DNA of 64,000 nt, taken from NCBI GenBank assembly GCA_963725065.1, contig CAVRXD010000004.1:1-64000 (forward strand), in the 5' to 3' direction. Below are positions 17,948 to 26,518 of this stretch, in pieces. The stretch is from VAZQ01 sp963725065. GTDB lineage: Bacteria; Pseudomonadota; Alphaproteobacteria; Rhizobiales; Xanthobacteraceae. The position numbers were made by a program, and so were the translations under genes. The notes under the pieces are model-generated. The model ran no database searches. It saw nothing but the letters and a program-made list of their open reading frames with translations, and was not told the DNA's origin. Position 1 is the first letter of the stretch, and each line of letters starts with the position of its first letter.

Positions 17948-18653
17948 ACCCATCCTCGCAGTGAACGGCCTCCATGCCGGCTACGGCACGACCGAAATCC
18001 TGCGGGGGGTGGATCTCACCGTGCGGCAGGGCGAGATCGTCGCTGTGCTGGGCGCCAATGGCGCTGGAAAGTCGACACTGAACCAGGTCATCTCCGGCTT
18101 GGTCCGCTCATGGAGCGGCGCCATCCGATTTGCGGATACCGCGATCGAGCGCGAGCGGCCGGCGGCGATCGTCGCGCATGGCCTCATTCACGTACCCGAG
18201 GGCCGGCGCATTTTCCCCAACATGACCGTGCGCGAGAATCTCGATCTCGGCGCCTATCGCCGCGGCCGGGCGCGTCGCGAGCCCAACCGCAGCAAAGTGT
18301 TCTCGATTTTTCCGCGCCTCGCCGAACGGCAGAGCCAGCACGCAGGCACGCTCTCCGGCGGCGAACAGCAGATGCTGGCGATCGGCAGGGGACTGATGGC
18401 CGAGCCAAAACTCCTGATCCTCGATGAGCCGTCGCTCGGGCTCTCCCCGCTCCTGGTCGAAGAGCTGTTCGCCCTGATCAAGCGCATCAATGCGGACGGA
18501 ACAGCGCTGCTGCTGGTCGAACAGAATGTGGTGCAAAGCCTCGAGGTGGCCGAGCGCGCCTATATCCTCGACAACGGCATGTTCGTGCTAGAGGGAAAAG
18601 CGGCAGACCTCAAGAACGACCCTAACCTCAAGCGTACCTATCTCGGAATGTAG
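17940..18653 (+). CDS. branched-chain amino acid-type ABC transporter ATP-binding protein, LivF family
   Basis: 237-residue ATPase. Seen: LAVNGLHAGYGTTEILRGVDL (split over 6-26), Walker A GANGAGKST, LIHVPEGRRIFPNMTVREN (typical LivF), signature LSGGEQQMLAIGR, Walker B LLILDEPSLGLSP and the switch His region LLLVEQNV. The chosen ATG at 17940 lies inside the LivG gene's last codons. It completes the transporter: binding protein, two permeases, two ATPases. Its stop is only two bases from the start of the lyase gene that follows, so the transporter and the lyase are probably one transcript. Confidence 0.93.
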   Translation: MPEPILAVNGLHAGYGTTEILRGVDLTVRQGEIVAVLGANGAGKSTLNQVISGLVRSWSGAIRFADTAIERERPAAIVAHGLIHVPEGRRIFPNMTVRENLDLGAYRRGRARREPNRSKVFSIFPRLAERQSQHAGTLSGGEQQMLAIGRGLMAEPKLLILDEPSLGLSPLLVEELFALIKRINADGTALLLVEQNVVQSLEVAERAYILDNGMFVLEGKAADLKNDPNLKRTYLGM

Positions 18654-18655
18654 CC

Positions 18656-19564
18656 ATGGCCGATGCGGAAACGCTGCGCTCTCGCCTGAACCGGAAGCCG
18701 ATCGTGGTGGCGCCCGGTATCTATGACGCGTTCACCGCGCTGGTCGCCACGCAGGCAGGGTTCAGCACGCTGTATGTCTCCGGCGCCGCCATCGCCTATA
18801 CCCGGCTTGGCCGGCCGGATATCGGTCTGGTCAGCATGAGCGAGGTTGCCGATACGCTCGCGCTGATCCGCGATCGGGTCGACGCCCATCTCATCGTCGA
18901 CGCCGACACCGGCTACGGCAACGCACTCAACGTGGCACGCACGGTTCGTTGCCTCGAGCGGATGGGCGCCCATGGCATACAGCTCGAAGACCAGGACTTT
19001 CCCAAACGTTGCGGCCATCTCGATGGAAAAGCTCTGATCCCGGCGCAGGAGATGTGCGGCAAGATCCGCGCGGCGGTCGATGCGCGGCATTCGCCCGAGA
19101 CGCTGATCATCGCCCGCACCGATGCGGTGGCGGTGGAAGGCGTCGAACCTGCGATCGAACGCGGCGAACTCTACCGCGCCGCCGGCGCCGACGTGCTGTT
19201 CGTGGAGGCGCCGAGGACGCGCGACGATCTGGCCCGCATCGCTTCGCGCTTGGGCGCGGGGATTCCGCTGCTGGCGAACATGGTGGAAGGCGGCAAGACG
19301 CCGCCGTTGTCGGCAGCCGAGTTGGAGGCGATCGGGTTCGCCCTCGTGATCTTTCCCGGCGGGATCGTGCGCGCGCTCGCCCGGACGGCGGGCGAGTATT
19401 ATGCATCACTGGCGAAGCAGGGCACGACCGAGCCGTTCCGCTCCCGGATGCTTGATCTCGAACAGCTCAACACTCTCATCGGCACGCCGGAAATGGTGGC
19501 GCTCGGCAAGCGTTACGAAACACGGATTCAGCCGGCCGGCGAGAGGACGGACGTCCGCCGGTGA
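18656..19564 (+). CDS. isocitrate lyase/PEP mutase superfamily lyase
   Basis: 302-residue TIM-barrel enzyme of the ICL/PEPM superfamily, which cleaves or forms C-C or P-C bonds next to a carboxylate (2-methylisocitrate lyase, dimethylmalate lyase, oxaloacetate decarboxylase and others). Seen: APGIYDAFTALVA, metal-binding DADTGYGN (about 82-89) and ED (111-112), and the flexible-loop signature KRCGH (117-121) with its active-site Cys, which marks a lyase rather than a mutase. Also IARTDAVAVEG and ANMVEGGKTPPLS. It begins two bases after the LivF stop. With the LeuCD-type hydro-lyase upstream it could form a hydration-cleavage sequence on a methylated malate; this is inference. Confidence 0.88.
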   Translation: MADAETLRSRLNRKPIVVAPGIYDAFTALVATQAGFSTLYVSGAAIAYTRLGRPDIGLVSMSEVADTLALIRDRVDAHLIVDADTGYGNALNVARTVRCLERMGAHGIQLEDQDFPKRCGHLDGKALIPAQEMCGKIRAAVDARHSPETLIIARTDAVAVEGVEPAIERGELYRAAGADVLFVEAPRTRDDLARIASRLGAGIPLLANMVEGGKTPPLSAAELEAIGFALVIFPGGIVRALARTAGEYYASLAKQGTTEPFRSRMLDLEQLNTLIGTPEMVALGKRYETRIQPAGERTDVRR

Positions 19565-19651
19565 TATGGCTCGGCCGTGGCGCGGCTTCGCGCGGTTCGG
19601 CTCGACCGTCATCGCGACGACCGCGAATAACATCTGCAGGGAACTATCAGG

Positions 19652-21124
19652 ATGGATAAGCCTTTTGACCTTGTGATCAAGAATGCCCGCATCGTGCGGC
19701 CGAACAAGACGTCGGTCGATTGCCTCGACATCGCGGTCAGCGATGGCAAGATCGATCGGATTGCCCCGGATATCCGCGCCGAGCAAGCCAAGGAGATTTT
19801 CGACGCCAAGAATTACCTGGCGTTTCCCGGCTGCGTCGATGCCCATATGCATGTCGGCATCTATCAGCCCCTCGCGCAAGACGCCGTCTCGGAGAGCAAG
19901 GCGGCGGCGATGGGCGGCGTGACGTCGAGCCTCAACTACATCCGGACTGGACAATACTATCTCAACCGCGGCGGCCCGTATCGGGCATTCATGCCCGAAG
20001 TCTTCAAGCAGTCCGACGGGCGGTTCTGGGTCGACTACGGCTACCACGTCGCTCCGATCGAGGCGCAGCACATCGACGAAATGGAGCATCTCGCCGTCGA
20101 TCATGGCGTGACGTCGTTCAAGATTTTCATGTTCTATGGCGGCTACGGATTGCATGGGCGGTCGAACGCCCAGAACGATTTTCTCATGATCGGCCCGGAG
20201 GAACGCTACGACATCGCGCATTTCGAATTCATCATGCGCTCCGCCCGGCGATTGATGACGCAGCATCCGAAGCTTGCGGATTACGTCAGCGTCAGCCTGC
20301 ACTGCGAGCTCGCGGAGATCCTCAACGCCTACACCAGGATCGTCGAGCGCGAGGGCAAGCTCACCGGCCTGCATGCCTACAGCGCCGCCCGCCCTCCGCA
20401 CTCCGAGGGGCTGGCGATCTGGATCGCGTCCTATCTCGCCAATGAAACGGATTGCCTCAACATCAACCTGTTGCACCTGAGCTCGCGCAAGGCGGTGGAC
20501 GCGGCCTGGACCATGCAGCAGGTCTTTCCGCACATCGCGTTCCGGCGCGAGGTCACGGTGGGACACTTGCTGCTGGACACCGACTGCGAATGCGCGGTGC
20601 ATGCCAAAGTCAATCCGCCGATCCGCCCGCGCGAGGACGTCGAGGCGTTATGGCAGGCCGTGCTCGACCGCAAGATCGATTGGATCGTCAGCGATCACGC
20701 CTGCTGTTCGAGCGAGCAGAAGTGGTCGAAGGACGACCCGACCGATATCTGGCTCGCCAAGGCGGGATTCGGCGGCACCGAGTATCTGCTCTCGGGCGTA
20801 GTGAGCGAAGGCAGCAAGCGCGGGATGTCCTACAATCACATGGCCGAGCTTCTGGCCTGGAATCCGGCCCAGCGGTTCGGCCTGCTGAACAAGGGCGATA
20901 TCGCACCGGGGTTTGACGCCGACATCGCGCTGGTCGATCCGCACGAAAGCTTTGTGGTTCGCGCGGCCGAGTCGGAATCCAAACAGGGATATTCGCCGTT
21001 CGAAGGGCAGGAACTTACCGGCCGGGTGAAGAGCACCTTCCTGCGCGGCGCCTTGATCTACCATCAGGGCGAGGTCGTCGGGCCGGCACGCGGCCAATAT
21101 TTGCGGCGGCCGCTCCAGCTCTGA
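19652..21124 (+). CDS. dihydropyrimidinase/hydantoinase-like amidohydrolase
   Basis: 490-residue cyclic-amide hydrolase of the dihydroorotase/hydantoinase family with a binuclear metal centre. All ligand positions are visible: DAHMH (His65, His67), the carbamylated Lys in SFKIFMFYGG (Lys157), His217 in SLHCEL, His275 in NLLHLSS and Asp348 in SDHACC. Also GVTSSLNYIR and AELLAWNPAQRFGL with the C-terminal KGDIAPGFDADIALVDP. Family members open hydantoins, dihydropyrimidines or related rings; the sequence does not show which. It follows the lyase gene by 87 bases on the same strand, so it is likely part of the transporter operon. Metal-site integrity suggests an active enzyme. Confidence 0.88.
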   Translation: MDKPFDLVIKNARIVRPNKTSVDCLDIAVSDGKIDRIAPDIRAEQAKEIFDAKNYLAFPGCVDAHMHVGIYQPLAQDAVSESKAAAMGGVTSSLNYIRTGQYYLNRGGPYRAFMPEVFKQSDGRFWVDYGYHVAPIEAQHIDEMEHLAVDHGVTSFKIFMFYGGYGLHGRSNAQNDFLMIGPEERYDIAHFEFIMRSARRLMTQHPKLADYVSVSLHCELAEILNAYTRIVEREGKLTGLHAYSAARPPHSEGLAIWIASYLANETDCLNINLLHLSSRKAVDAAWTMQQVFPHIAFRREVTVGHLLLDTDCECAVHAKVNPPIRPREDVEALWQAVLDRKIDWIVSDHACCSSEQKWSKDDPTDIWLAKAGFGGTEYLLSGVVSEGSKRGMSYNHMAELLAWNPAQRFGLLNKGDIAPGFDADIALVDPHESFVVRAAESESKQGYSPFEGQELTGRVKSTFLRGALIYHQGEVVGPARGQYLRRPLQL

Positions 21125-21169
21125 GCTCGTTGTGGCATCCTCGCGCGCGAGGATTTCGCGGGGAAACTT

Positions 21170-21244
21170 TGGTGGGCGCGACAGGGATCGAACCTGTGAC
21201 CCCTACCATGTCAAGGTAGTGCTCTTCCGCTGAGCTACGCGCCC
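21170..21244 (-). tRNA. tRNA-Val (GAC anticodon)
   Basis: On the minus strand a 75-base cloverleaf can be written: acceptor stem GGGCGCG/CGCGCCC, D stem GCTC/GAGC, anticodon stem CTACC/GGTAG around loop TTGACAT (anticodon GAC, valine), T stem ACAGG/CCTGT with loop TTCGATC, and an encoded CCA end at 21170-21172. All stems pair without mismatch. Encoded CCA is usual in this group. There is no integrase or duplicated 3' end nearby, so it does not look like an occupied attachment site. Confidence 0.97.
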
Positions 21245-21326
21245 GCACAACCCGCTCGCCGGCGGGCCTTGGTCATATCGGCTCCCCCGGGGCGAGGCAA
21301 GCACCGCTGGGCGCGTCCGCAGACCC

Positions 21327-21686
21327 TCAGGCGGCCAGCATCTTGCCGACCTCGCTGACGAGTTCGCGCAGATGCACCGGCTTGGAGAGGACCTTGGCAT
21401 TCTTCGGCGCCGCCGAGTCCGAGTTGAGCGCCACCGCCGCAAAGCCGGTGATGAACATGATCTTGATGTCGGGGTCGAGCTCGGAGGCGCGGCGCGCCAG
21501 CTCGATCCCATCCATCTCGGGCATGACGATGTCGGTCAGCAGCAGCTCGAACGGCTCCTCGCGCAGGCGCTGATAGGCGGACAGCCCGTTGTCGAACGAG
21601 ATCACGTCGTAGCCGGCGTTCTGCAGCGCCTTCACCAGGAAGCGCCGCATGTCATTGTCGTCCTCGGCAAGGATAATCTTCGCCAT
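21327..21686 (-). CDS. cpdR: CpdR-type single-domain response regulator
   Basis: 119-residue receiver domain with no output domain, matching CpdR, which in its unphosphorylated form directs the ClpXP protease to substrates in the alphaproteobacterial cell cycle. Seen: acidic pair at Asp10/Asp12 (LAEDDNDMRRF), phosphoacceptor Asp52 in LLTDIVMPEMDGIELARRA, Thr80 in IMFITGFAAVAL and Lys102 in VLSKPVHLRELV. The chosen ATG matches the family's length; the frame is open for 44 more codons upstream without similarity. It lies between tRNA-Val and the divergent N-formylglutamate amidohydrolase gene. Phosphorelay by CckA-ChpT is known for the family and is not visible here. Confidence 0.9.
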   Translation of the reverse strand: MAKIILAEDDNDMRRFLVKALQNAGYDVISFDNGLSAYQRLREEPFELLLTDIVMPEMDGIELARRASELDPDIKIMFITGFAAVALNSDSAAPKNAKVLSKPVHLRELVSEVGKMLAA

Positions 21687-21905
21687 CTTCCAGCCCACTG
21701 GGGGTGGTGAGCTATCCCCCGCCCCTTGTTTCCCGGCGATCCATAAGCGGGATGCCGGGTAAATAACGGGTGAACCCCTGCGCCGTTCGGTCGGCGCTGC
21801 GCCCTCGCCCATGGACAATATCGTGTTTCCAGCGATAAGTGGTGCACAAAAGCATCAGGGGCGCATCCAGTCGCTCCCGGTCAGGTGAGGCCAGCCATTT
21901 TCGTC

Positions 21906-22793
21906 ATGTCCGAAACGAACGACGAACTCGATCCCCCTTTCGAGATCATCGAACCGGCCCAATGGCGCGGGCCGGTCGTATTCAACTCCCCCCACAGCGG
22001 AAGCGTCTACCCGCACGCCTTTCTCACGGCGTCGCGGCTCGAGGTCACGACCTTGCGCCGCTCCGAGGACTCGTTCGTCGACGAGCTGGCTCTGGGCGTG
22101 GTGGAGCGCGGGTACCCGCTGATGCGGGCGCACTTTCCACGCTGCTACGTGGACGTCAATCGCGAACCCTACGAGCTCGATCCCCGCATGTTCGAGGGTC
22201 GCCTGCCATCCTTTGCCAATACCCGCTCGATGCGGGTCGCGGGCGGGCTAGGCACCGTGGCCCGCGTGGTGGGCGACGCCCAGGAGATCTACGGCCAGCG
22301 CATCCCGGTCGATGACGCGATCCGGCGCATCGAGGGGCTGTACAAGCCTTACCACCGGGCGCTGCGCCGGCTGTTCACGCGTGTGCACAGGGATTTCGGG
22401 GCCGCCGTCCTGATCGACTGTCACTCCATGCCCTCGGCCGCGGGCTCCAAGGACGAACGTCCTCGCGCGGACGTGGTGCTGGGCGACCGCTACGGCACAA
22501 GCTGCGTGGCTGCGGTCGTGGAGACGATCGAATCGACGCTCCGCGGCCAGGGCTATTCGGTAAGCCGCAACAAACCTTACGCCGGCGGATTCATCACCGA
22601 GCATTACGGCAATCCGGCCGCCGGCCTGCATGCCATCCAGCTCGAACTCAACCGCGCGCTTTACATGGACGAGCGGCGCTTCGAGCGCTCCGCCACCTTC
22701 GGCCGTTTGGCCGCCGACCTGGAGGCGCTGGCGGACTGCCTTGCCGCAATCCCCCTGCAGGAGCTGCGGCCCTATCGCGCCGCCGCGGAATAA
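21906..22793 (+). CDS. N-formylglutamate amidohydrolase family protein
   Basis: 295-residue zinc hydrolase of the N-formylglutamate deformylase family, which releases formate and glutamate in histidine breakdown or acts on similar N-formyl substrates. Seen: VVFNSPHSGSVYPHAF, DSFVDELALGVVERG, FPRCYVDVNREPYELDP, LIDCHSMPSAAG and ITEHYGNPAAGLHAIQLELN, the blocks that carry metal- and substrate-binding residues. An upstream in-frame GTG at 21885 is a possible alternative start; neither start has a clear ribosome site. No other hut genes are present, so the link to histidine catabolism is uncertain. Confidence 0.87.
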   Translation: MSETNDELDPPFEIIEPAQWRGPVVFNSPHSGSVYPHAFLTASRLEVTTLRRSEDSFVDELALGVVERGYPLMRAHFPRCYVDVNREPYELDPRMFEGRLPSFANTRSMRVAGGLGTVARVVGDAQEIYGQRIPVDDAIRRIEGLYKPYHRALRRLFTRVHRDFGAAVLIDCHSMPSAAGSKDERPRADVVLGDRYGTSCVAAVVETIESTLRGQGYSVSRNKPYAGGFITEHYGNPAAGLHAIQLELNRALYMDERRFERSATFGRLAADLEALADCLAAIPLQELRPYRAAAE

Positions 22794-22856
22794 AGACGCA
22801 AGCGATTCCCCCCGGTAGCGGAGCAGCCGCCGGTCCCCGAGCAGAACATCGACAAG

Positions 22857-22889
22857 AAAAAAGGGCCGCTTGCGCGAAGCAAGCGGCCC
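22857..22889 (-). terminator. Rho-independent terminator after the MFS transporter gene
   Basis: An 11-bp GC-rich stem (GGGCCGCTTGC / GCAAGCGGCCC) with a five-base loop, flanked on the plus strand by six A residues at 22857-22862. Read on the minus strand this is a strong hairpin followed by a U tract, so it terminates transcription coming from the MFS gene whose stop is 140 bases upstream. On the plus strand there is no U tract. Confidence 0.8.
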
Positions 22890-23028
22890 AAGTCTAGGGA
22901 GGAAACGCCCAAGGAGGGCGGCGGTAACGCGAGGCGCTACCGCACCGCAATAAGATACACCGCAACGCACAAATGGCAAGAGGAAAAGTAAGGGATGTTG
23001 ACCCAATTGTGCATAGCGGGGTGTGCGG

Positions 23029-24306
23029 CTATGCAGGGAACAAAGGGCGAGGCCCCTCCCGCGGCTTTTGCATGGGGTCGCTGGCTTGGAAATAAACCAG
23101 CGAAACCAATAGGATGAATATTGCCTGCAGGCCGAACACGGCGCGATAGGCGGACAGCGAATAGGCGCCGTCGGCGGCAACCGGAAACCACTCGATGACG
23201 AATCCGCTGACCGCTTGCGACAGGAATACGCCGCCCATCGAGCCCATGTTGAGGACCGTGAGTCCCCTGCCGACCTGATGGAGCGAGAATAGCGCCCTGC
23301 CGTGCGCGATCAGGACCGGGCCGAAGGCGCTGACCAACCCGAAGATCGCAAACCACGCGACCAGCATGATCGGCGTCAGCGTTCCGACCAGCGCGAGATA
23401 GCCGAGCGCGGCCGCCGTTGCGCCCGCGCCGACGAGGACGGGAAGCTTGTGGCTTCCGGTCAGCCGGTCCATCGGGCCCCACACCATCGATCCGACGATC
23501 TGCGTCAGCACCGGGATGAGCAGGAAGCTGCCGCGCGCCTCCAGGCTGTAGCCATAAATGTGAGTGAGGTAGGGCCCGGCCCAGAGACCGACGATGAGAC
23601 CGAAGGTCGAATACATCACGAGGTTCATAACGAACAACCGGCCGACCGACGGCGTGCGCAGCACCGCCACGATGCCGGACCAGCTCTCGCGCAGGGCCTC
23701 GTGCCGGCCGTGCGCGGGGCCGTTGTCGCGGACCACGAGCGCGATCAGCAAGCCGATCAGACCGGTGCAGACGCCCACCACAAGAAAGCTGCCGCGCCAG
23801 CCAATGGTCGCGGTGGAAAAGGCGAGCGGAGCAGTCGCCAGCAGAGCGCCAAGCGTTCCAAAGCCGATCTGCAGGCCGGTAAGCGTGGCAAACCGATCGC
23901 GCGGAAATCGCCGGGCATAGACGGCAAGCGATGCCACCAGCGAGCCCGCGGTCCCAAGCCCGAGCAGGGCGCGTCCCAGGATCAGGATGCCCGGATTTTC
24001 GGCAGCGGCGAATACAGCGGCACCGACCACCGTGACCGCCGCGCCGACCAGAAGACAAAGCCGGGGGCCGAAGCGGTCGAGCGCCACGCCGACCGGGATC
24101 TGGACGGCCGCAAAGACGAAGAAGAAGACGCTCGAAAGCAGCCCGATCTCAACCGGCGAAAGCCCCAGCTCCAGCGCGAGATTGGGCGCGATCACGCCGA
24201 TCGAATTGCGCAGGAACTGGCTGACGATGTAAACCGAGATGAGCGTGGCGACGAGCGCAACGGCGGCGCCCGCGCCCGCCGTCTGCGGACCGCTTTGGAT
24301 GCTCAT
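23029..24306 (-). CDS. MFS transporter
   Basis: 425-residue major-facilitator permease. Hydrophobic segments of about 20 residues recur through the whole protein in the 6+6 pattern. Seen: FFFVFAAVQIPVGVALDRFGPR, which contains the motif-A loop between helices 2 and 3, GRALLGLGTAGSLVASLAVYA (helix 4 region) and a central cytoplasmic loop with Arg and His around residues 195-215. The C terminus is a short Pro-rich tail. ATG at 24306 is preferred to an upstream in-frame GTG because the hydrophobic domain begins soon after. Monocistronic, divergent from the HisN-like gene. Substrate unknown. Confidence 0.88.
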   Translation of the reverse strand: MSIQSGPQTAGAGAAVALVATLISVYIVSQFLRNSIGVIAPNLALELGLSPVEIGLLSSVFFFVFAAVQIPVGVALDRFGPRLCLLVGAAVTVVGAAVFAAAENPGILILGRALLGLGTAGSLVASLAVYARRFPRDRFATLTGLQIGFGTLGALLATAPLAFSTATIGWRGSFLVVGVCTGLIGLLIALVVRDNGPAHGRHEALRESWSGIVAVLRTPSVGRLFVMNLVMYSTFGLIVGLWAGPYLTHIYGYSLEARGSFLLIPVLTQIVGSMVWGPMDRLTGSHKLPVLVGAGATAAALGYLALVGTLTPIMLVAWFAIFGLVSAFGPVLIAHGRALFSLHQVGRGLTVLNMGSMGGVFLSQAVSGFVIEWFPVAADGAYSLSAYRAVFGLQAIFILLVSLVYFQASDPMQKPREGPRPLFPA

Positions 24307-24448
24307 GTACCCGGCCTTTGACCGACCGAGCACTGGTCGGCGGTTTTACGTCGCACAGCGCCCGCGGCCCGACAAGCCGGAAGCGGTTGCCGCGCGCGCC
24401 GGTCTTCGCTAGGTCGAATGACAAGCCGATGAGTGAGGGGCGCGCGGC

Positions 24449-25231
24449 ATGACGGCGATCGACTTTTCGGCCTTCGTGAACGAGTTGGCCTCGGTCTCGG
24501 GCGAGACCATCCTGCCGTTCTTCCGCACGGCGCTCACGGTCGAGGACAAAGGTCGCTCCGGGAGCTTCGATCCCGTGACCGCGGCCGATCATGCGGCCGA
24601 GACCGCCATGCGCACCCTCATCCGCCGGACCTTTCCGGACCATGGCATCATCGGAGAGGAGTACGGCAAGGAACGCGCCGACGCCGAATACGTCTGGGTG
24701 CTCGATCCGATCGACGGCACCAAGTCCTTCATTTCAGGCATGCCCAACTGGGGGACGCTGATTGCGCTGCTGCGATCGGGCGAACCCGTTTACGGCATGA
24801 TGAGCCAGCCCTTCACCCGCGAGCGCTTCAGCGGCGACGGCGGCGGAGCGTCCTACCGCGGTCCGGCCGGCGAGCGCGAATTGCGCGTGCGCGCATGTGC
24901 CGATCTGGGCAAGGCGGTTCTGTTCACGACCAGCCCGCGGTTGATGAACGCGAACGACCGCGAGACCTTCGGCCGGGTCGAGGACCTGGTGCGGCTCTCA
25001 CGCTACGGCGGCGACTGCTACGCCTATTGCATGCTGGCGGCAGGCCACGTCGATCTCGTCATCGAAACGGACCTCAAACCCTACGACGTGCTTCCGCTGG
25101 TGCCGATCATCGCCGGCGCCGGAGGGATCGTGACCACCTGGGAGGGCGGTTCGCCGCATGGCGGCGGACGCATCGTCGCGGCCGGAGACAAGCGCGTGCA
25201 CGCGGCGGCGCTGGAGGCACTCAAGGGATGA
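24449..25231 (+). CDS. hisN: inositol monophosphatase family protein, HisN-type histidinol-phosphatase
   Basis: 260-residue Mg-dependent phosphatase of the IMPase superfamily. Metal ligands visible: Glu70 in IIGEEYG, Asp86 and Asp89 in WVLDPIDGTKSFISG, and the third Asp near residue 189 in RYGGDCYAY. The WVLDPIDGTKSF and GDCYAY patterns fit the HisN group, which dephosphorylates L-histidinol phosphate in histidine synthesis in bacteria lacking HisB-type phosphatase; other IMPase activities cannot be excluded. Also DPVTAADHAAE. No other his genes are in the window. Ends 74 bases from the convergent hydrolase gene. Confidence 0.85.
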   Translation: MTAIDFSAFVNELASVSGETILPFFRTALTVEDKGRSGSFDPVTAADHAAETAMRTLIRRTFPDHGIIGEEYGKERADAEYVWVLDPIDGTKSFISGMPNWGTLIALLRSGEPVYGMMSQPFTRERFSGDGGGASYRGPAGERELRVRACADLGKAVLFTTSPRLMNANDRETFGRVEDLVRLSRYGGDCYAYCMLAAGHVDLVIETDLKPYDVLPLVPIIAGAGGIVTTWEGGSPHGGGRIVAAGDKRVHAAALEALKG

Positions 25232-25305
25232 CGCACCAGCGTTCCGCGTTTCGTTAATGGCTCGCACGGTGTCGCCGATTGCTTTGCCGATGAGCGGCGA
25301 ACGCG

Positions 25306-26256
25306 TCAGGCGAATAGCGGCGTGCCGGGAACGAAAGCGTCGAACGCCGCCAGAGCCTGCAGCCGAAAGCGATCCTGCTCCATGAGCAGTTCGTGGCGCG
25401 AGCCCGGCACGATGAGGTGGGAGCCGGCGCGCAGGCGCACAGCGAACTCGTCGATCGCGGGCGTCGACACGATCGCGTCCTGACCGGCGGCGATGATCAG
25501 GATCGGCTGCCGGATTCTCCCGGGATATCCGGGTTCGCTCATCTCGCCCATCACGCGAAAGGCGGAGTCGGTCCACGCCACCGTCGGCCAGCCGATCGAG
25601 AGCGACGGCTCCGCCTCGAGCACCGCGACGTTGCGGGCGTAGCGGACGGGATCGGAGGTGAGCAGGTTGCCCATGAAGGGACGCTGCATCATCACCGATG
25701 CGTCGCCGCCCGGAACATAGGACGCGCCGAGCCCCAGGAGACGCATGGTCTTGACCAGCATACGGGTGGGGCGCGAGCGACGCATTCCCGGCAGCCCGAT
25801 CATCGGCGCCAGCAGCACCATGCGGTCGAACCAGCGCGATCCTCCCGCATGGGCGGCGCGCAGCAGAACCGTCGCACCCATGGACTGGGCAAGCGCAAAG
25901 AACGGCGGCGGACAGTCCGGAAGAACGATCTCGTTGACGAAGCTGTCGAGATCGATCTGATATTCATTGAAATTGCGCACATAGCCTTTGCGTGGGTTGC
26001 GCAACGCACGGTCCGACATCCCCTGCCCGCGCCAGTCGAACGTCGCGACCGCGAAGCCGCGCGCACGCAGGTCCCGCACGGTCTCGAAATACTTCTCGAT
26101 GAATTCGGAGCGGCCCTGGAACAGACACACCGTGCCCTTGCGGCCCGGTGGCGGCGCCCAGCGCGCGAACCGCAACGACACCCCGTCGCGGGTTTTGAAG
26201 GTTCCCGACACGACGTCTGACGGCACCGGATTGGCGGGGATGGAGACGAGGGTCAT
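25306..26256 (-). CDS. alpha/beta-hydrolase, lysophospholipase-like (PldB group)
   Basis: 316-residue alpha/beta-hydrolase. Seen: the oxyanion region VCLFQGRSEFIEKYFE, FDWRGQGMSD, the nucleophile elbow in FALAQSMGATV with Ser in Q-S-M-G, the acid in IIAAGQDAIVS and the catalytic His in PGSRHELLME. FQGRSEFIEKY and DWRGQGMS are characteristic of PldB-like monoacylglycerol lipases/lysophospholipases. GAAGG precedes the ATG by a few bases. No export signal, so probably cytoplasmic. Divergent from the hsp20 gene, with the heat-shock promoter region between them. Confidence 0.87.
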   Translation of the reverse strand: MTLVSIPANPVPSDVVSGTFKTRDGVSLRFARWAPPPGRKGTVCLFQGRSEFIEKYFETVRDLRARGFAVATFDWRGQGMSDRALRNPRKGYVRNFNEYQIDLDSFVNEIVLPDCPPPFFALAQSMGATVLLRAAHAGGSRWFDRMVLLAPMIGLPGMRRSRPTRMLVKTMRLLGLGASYVPGGDASVMMQRPFMGNLLTSDPVRYARNVAVLEAEPSLSIGWPTVAWTDSAFRVMGEMSEPGYPGRIRQPILIIAAGQDAIVSTPAIDEFAVRLRAGSHLIVPGSRHELLMEQDRFRLQALAAFDAFVPGTPLFA

Positions 26257-26395
26257 GACCTTCGGGCACGCTGGGGCGCCCGCCTTATAGCAGGGTAGCG
26301 GCTTGGCTCAATCCGCCTCCCGGGCGCGACGGATGCCGGCAGGCTGCCGCCGCACGGCGGAGGGAAGTCCCATGATTTTCAACCTGTTAGCCCCT

Positions 26396-26424
26396 CTTGC
26401 GAGCGCCGGAGCCGATCCCCACAT
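26396..26424 (+). promoter_or_regulatory. candidate RpoH (sigma-32) promoter for hsp20
   Basis: CTTGCGA at 26396-26402 and CCCCACAT at 26417-26424 are separated by 14 bases, close to the heat-shock sigma consensus CTTGAAA - 13 to 17 bases - CCCCATNT. Expected transcription start is near 26430, immediately before the first of three hairpins in the leader. Function is inferred from sequence match and position ahead of a heat-shock gene. Confidence 0.55.
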
Positions 26425-26429
26425 GCTGC

Positions 26430-26518
26430 TCGCGCAGGCCCAAATGGGCTGCGCAAAACAACCGGTCTGGCCCATTCGGGCGGACCAATCGCATTTCGCT
26501 CAACAACGAGGATATGCC
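26430..26518 (+). promoter_or_regulatory. ROSE-like RNA thermometer in hsp20 leader
   Basis: The leader can fold into three hairpins. The first two are stable: GCGCA/TGCGC plus GCCC/GGGC at 26432-26454, and GGTC/GACC plus GCCC/GGGC at 26464-26486. The third is weak and masks the ribosome site: TCGCTC at 26496-26501 pairs with GAGGAT at 26508-26513 with an internal G-G opposition, and the ATG follows six bases after AGGA. The T(T/C)GCT facing AGGA arrangement is the known signature of ROSE elements, which block translation of small heat-shock genes in rhizobia until heat melts the last hairpin. Confidence 0.7.

Noticed and set aside
21170..21244. tRNA-Val as an occupied integration site
   Set aside because: No integrase, no repeated tRNA 3' end and housekeeping genes on the far side.
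21015..21248. 77-codon frame across tRNA-Val
   Set aside because: Translation of a tRNA gene; a common false frame.
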